A DNA stretch of 64,000 bases from Bidens hawaiensis (taxonomy: Eukaryota; Streptophyta; Magnoliopsida; Asterales; Asteraceae): the NCBI GenBank assembly GCA_021521415.1, contig JAIQDT010002819.1, positions 248,001 through 312,000 of the forward strand, given 5' to 3'. The notes beneath the pieces are model-generated. The model made no database searches and had not been told where the DNA came from. It was given only the letters and a program-made list of their open reading frames with translations. Made by a program: the position numbers and the translations under genes. Positions 60,754 to 64,000 of the stretch are shown piece by piece; position 1 is the first letter of the stretch; every line of letters begins with the position of its first letter.

Positions 60754-61791
60754 TTTAATTATGAACGGATTTGTCTTTTATTAATAGTAGCCAGTAAACT
60801 CATTTGCGTTAACATAATTTATAATGGTCGACAGTGCCGGCTTAAGGGTGGTGCAACCCGGACAACCAGCCGGGGCACTTATTTTCCGGGGGCATAAAAT
60901 TATATGTATATTAATTTTTTTTATAGAATATAAATAAATCTTCATTCCCTTGTTATTTATTGGGCCAGAGGCGGAACTACAGGGGGTCAGGAGGGTCCGT
61001 TGACCCTCCGGCCGGCCAAAATTTCAGTTTAGTACTTATATATACCGGAATCAATGCTGTTGTAGCGATAAAGTTTAACACCTTGAAATGATGTTGTTAG
61101 AGTACTTACACTGAAAAGAAGGGTAAAACAAATTAATCGGACCAGATTCAAGGTTAAATTGCAGCAACGAACAGAGGTGTTTGAGCTTTTGGTTTGTAGA
61201 AGAGAAGGTGCAGAGAGTAGGTGGGTGAGAGTGAGCTTTTTGAGGTCCAGATTAAATTAAAGGAGAAAAAAGAGTATTATTTAATTACTTTTATTAAATG
61301 ATGAAGAGTATTAAAATTAAACAAAATTAATAACTAATAAATCTTTTAAGTTGAAACGTAATTTCTCTTGTTATTTTTATGTATTTATATTATATTATGC
61401 GGATTTGATATATTCACTTTTTTTAATTTTAATACAATATGTTGTTTTACTTTATTTATTTCAAATTTATTAACATTCTTTACTATTATTATTTCTATAT
61501 TTTTGCTATTTTTATTTTTATAACGTTAATGTCGGTTAAAAAAATTATCTTATATATTTCGTTAATCGTTAGGGTCTATGGGCCTTTTTTTGTACGTTCG
61601 GCCTAAGTATTTGAATTCTCATAGACGGACCTGATGGTCGACAACTTCAGATTTAAAACAACGGTATATAATAATAACCCAGGGAAAAGTTAAAAAAATG
61701 TAAAAAGTTAAAAAAATGTAAAGGCAGAAGAAAATGAGAATTGTAAGAAAAATTTGTGGAAAAAAAAAATTTAAAGACATAGTTTTGTGAT
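60754..61791. other. Intergenic AT-rich DNA with two GC-rich scraps
   Basis: GC-rich scraps at about 60833-60895 (GTGCCGGCTTAAGGGTGGTG) and 60965-61020 (AGGCGGAACTACAGGGGGTC) look like remnants of dispersed repeats. They have no coding capacity I can support. The rest is AT-rich. Confidence 0.45.
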
Positions 61792-63214
61792 GAGAAAATT
61801 TCCAAAATAAGTATTTATGAAACAAATTTCTAGTTTTAGGCAATGTTTTTAAACCCGGACCGAACCGGCCGGTCGGACCGGTCCGACCGGGACCCGGTGC
61901 CCTCAGCGGTCCGGTTGATGCTACTTAGCCCGTTTTTATAAAACCGGCCGGTTCTTGAAATTTCCGGTCGACCCGAAACCGGTGAACCGACGGTCAGACC
62001 GACAATTTTAGATATGTGTGTTGATTTTGCTCAAAACTAACAACATATGGAGCAGACTACGATCCATTCTTGTTCAAAGCCACCTTTGAGCCAGCCTTGT
62101 ATGATATAGACGGAATATTTTGATAGAAGAAACATGAAGATGAAAGAGATGTTGATGGTGGAAAGTGGACAGCCTCCACAAATGAACTACTTTCAAGTTT
62201 CAAAACCCTAATAACACAGTTTCTGTTGGGCTTTATTGAAAAGTGATTTTTTTCCATTTAAAATGGGCCTTTTGGACACATGCTTTTTTAACTTAATCCT
62301 TGAAAACGTAAGAGAATTTATTTTCCATTGTTACAGTAAGTAACCATATTTCACTCATTAGTCATCATATAATATATACATATACTAGGCATCATGTAAT
62401 ATATATAACTAAGGTATACCGAAGAACTTAAAATTAATATAAATACGGTGTATGACATGATGACGATTGTGATGTATATTTTTTAAGTTCCATGAAAGTT
62501 AGCTTTTTTTATATGTATACTATTATATATAATTATATATTTGTGTGTATACATATATATCATTTATGACGTCATCCGGGTCAATGTTTGGTCCGACCTC
62601 TCGGGTCCGTCCGACCTTTGACCCAATAGGTCGTCCGGGTCGATCTCCGGTCCGGGTCTGAAAACATTGGTTTTAGGTGTCATTTGAAAAAAAATTCAGA
62701 AATACGTATTATAAACTAGTCGTGACGAGTAGTTTGTACAACCAATTAAAAGTTGTCGCGTGCCCTTAAACTAACCGTAACGAGCACATTCACTAGTCAT
62801 TTACTCGTCACGACTAAATAAGTTTCATACCTCGTAATCAACGTCCCACGAGTAATTTATAAGTCCTTTAGTCGCGACTAGTAGTTTACCATGTTTACAT
62901 TCCATACACGAGTAATTTATTAGTAGTTAATTCGTCGCGACTAGTATAATCTTATAATTTACTCGTCGCGACTAAATGACTTACGAATTACTCGTGGACG
63001 TTGATTACGAGGCATGAAACTTATTTAGTCGTAATGAGTAAATGATTAGTGAACGTGCTCGTTACAGTTAATTTAAGGGCACGTGGCAAGTTCTAATTGG
63101 TTTCTACAAGTTGCTCGTCACGACTAGTTTATAATACTTATTTCTGAAACTTTTACAAATAATACCTAGAACTAGAAATTTGTTTTCATAAATGCCAATT
63201 TTGAGAATTTTCCC
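61792..63214. mobile_element. Mutator-like palindromic (foldback) element, copy 2
   Basis: Same palindrome as 41268-42046. It starts GAGAAAATTTCCAAAATAAG and ends with the complement of GGGAAAATTCTCAAAATTGG. Flanks TTTTGTGAT (61783-61791) and TTTTGTAAT (63215-63223) form a 9-bp TSD with one mismatch, as expected for Mutator-like elements. A hAT-like insertion occupies 61841-62669. Without it and its duplication the palindrome is 586 bp. No transposase. Confidence 0.85.
61841..62669. mobile_element. hAT-like element nested in palindrome copy 2
   Basis: 829 bp, starting CAATGTTTTTAAACCCGGAC and ending with the complement of CAATGTTTTCAGACCCGGAC. A perfect 8-bp TSD GTTTTAGG flanks it (61833-61840, 62670-62677). 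Copy 1 reads through the site (CTAGTTTTAGGTATCATTTG near 41310), giving the empty site. The ends are rich in CCGGTCCGACCGG-type motifs. The middle (about 62010-62570) is AT-rich, of unknown origin, and could be captured or nested DNA. Confidence 0.87.
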
Positions 63215-63223
63215 TTTTGTAAT

Positions 63224-63668
63224 CTTAACACAAAATCATATCAAAGATAAAAGACACAATTAATGACAAAAATAAACAAAAAACACAACGATAAATAAAG
63301 AGACACAATAACAAGACGGTGAAAACATTTTTACGTTTTTACTTTTTTATTTGAGTTATGATTTTTTTTGTTAACCAACCCAGTTGTTTGTCCGGTTCTA
63401 ATCCAACCAGTAGCTATCTAGTTGCAAAACAAAACCCTAAACGAATCATCACAGTCATCATCTGAAAGACAAATAATTCTTGAAACTTAAAAGTAAAGAC
63501 CACTTAAACGCTTTTAAGCCTTAAAAACTCATCAAGCACGCGTCATTTGAAGGTCATGACACCAAACGCAAAAAGATAGTCAACATTCAAAATAAGTCAA
63601 AGCTCTTATCATGCCATTCGTCAAATATAAATAAGAAATACAAATCTATTATCATAAAGAAAAATGCT
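63224..63668. other. Intergenic DNA, probable 3' UTR of the minus-strand gene
   Basis: AT-rich. The part nearest 63668 is probably the 3' UTR of the gene whose last coding exon follows. No other feature seen. Confidence 0.45.
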
Positions 63669-63776
<108 letters not shown>

Positions 63777-64000
63777 TTAGAATTCCAAGTTTAAAAAAAT
63801 TTATATGTAACTACAACTCTACAAGTATCAATACATGACGAACTGTTTAATACATGACCACCCATTTAAGTGGAGAACAAGAAATCACTTTTAACACTTG
63901 TAGTGCTTTTAGGTAATGTATTCGCTCTATAAGACGTGTTCTCTATTAGATATCCAATGCATGATATTGTTTTTCATTTATCGTCTGTTTCGTTACACGT

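Overview
This is a plant nuclear genomic window. It has multi-exon genes with GT-AG introns, AT-rich intergenic DNA, nested Ty3/gypsy LTR elements, a Helitron, and hAT-, Mutator- and SINE-like repeats. The gene set (plant fimbrin, EDM2-type PHD protein, plant F-box protein, GPI-anchored GDPD-like protein) indicates an angiosperm, probably a eudicot. An asterid such as a member of Asteraceae is my guess from the style of the repeats; the sequence alone does not prove it. Nothing bacterial, plastid or viral was seen.

Layout. (1) 197-6678 (+): plant fimbrin, 13 exons, first exon outside the window; its introns hold a hAT element and a SINE-like retroposon with a perfect 17-bp target-site duplication (TSD). 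(2) 6679-13210: a gag scrap at 8392-8541 and a non-autonomous Helitron at 9752-11564 with a duplicated 5' end. (3) 13211-21055 (+): EDM2-like PHD/methyltransferase-fold gene, 18 coding exons, 991 aa predicted. (4) 23123-33848: a gypsy chromovirus-like element with 2.4-kb LTRs and a decayed gag-pol, abutting a reversed LTR scrap. (5) 34241-34754: MHK-type kinase pseudogene. (6) 36820-37467: hAT element with perfect 8-bp TSD. (7) 38539-39763 (-): F-box gene broken by frameshifts. (8) 41268-43163: a Mutator-like palindrome and a long inverted repeat. (9) 44152-52703: nested LTR remnants, including a 2.4-kb solo LTR with perfect 5-bp TSD inside a minus-strand gag gene, and an LTR carrying six exact-length 45-bp repeats and three GC-rich hairpins. 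(10) 54900-59593 (+): GPI-anchored GDPD-like (SHV3-family) gene, 9 coding exons, 758 aa predicted. (11) 60014-63214: a repeat-rich foldback and a second copy of the Mutator-like palindrome, which carries a different hAT insertion. (12) 63669-63747 (-): last coding exon of a gene extending out of the window.

The three intact-looking genes have unrelated cellular jobs (actin bundling, chromatin/RNA processing of silenced loci, cell-wall organisation) and do not form a pathway. Exon models were built by hand from splice signals and protein continuity; each complete model sums to a multiple of three. I found no convincing new biological system. The most informative material is transposon archaeology: the two palindrome copies provide each other's empty site, the Helitron has a duplicated 5' end, and one LTR carries tRNA-like modules.
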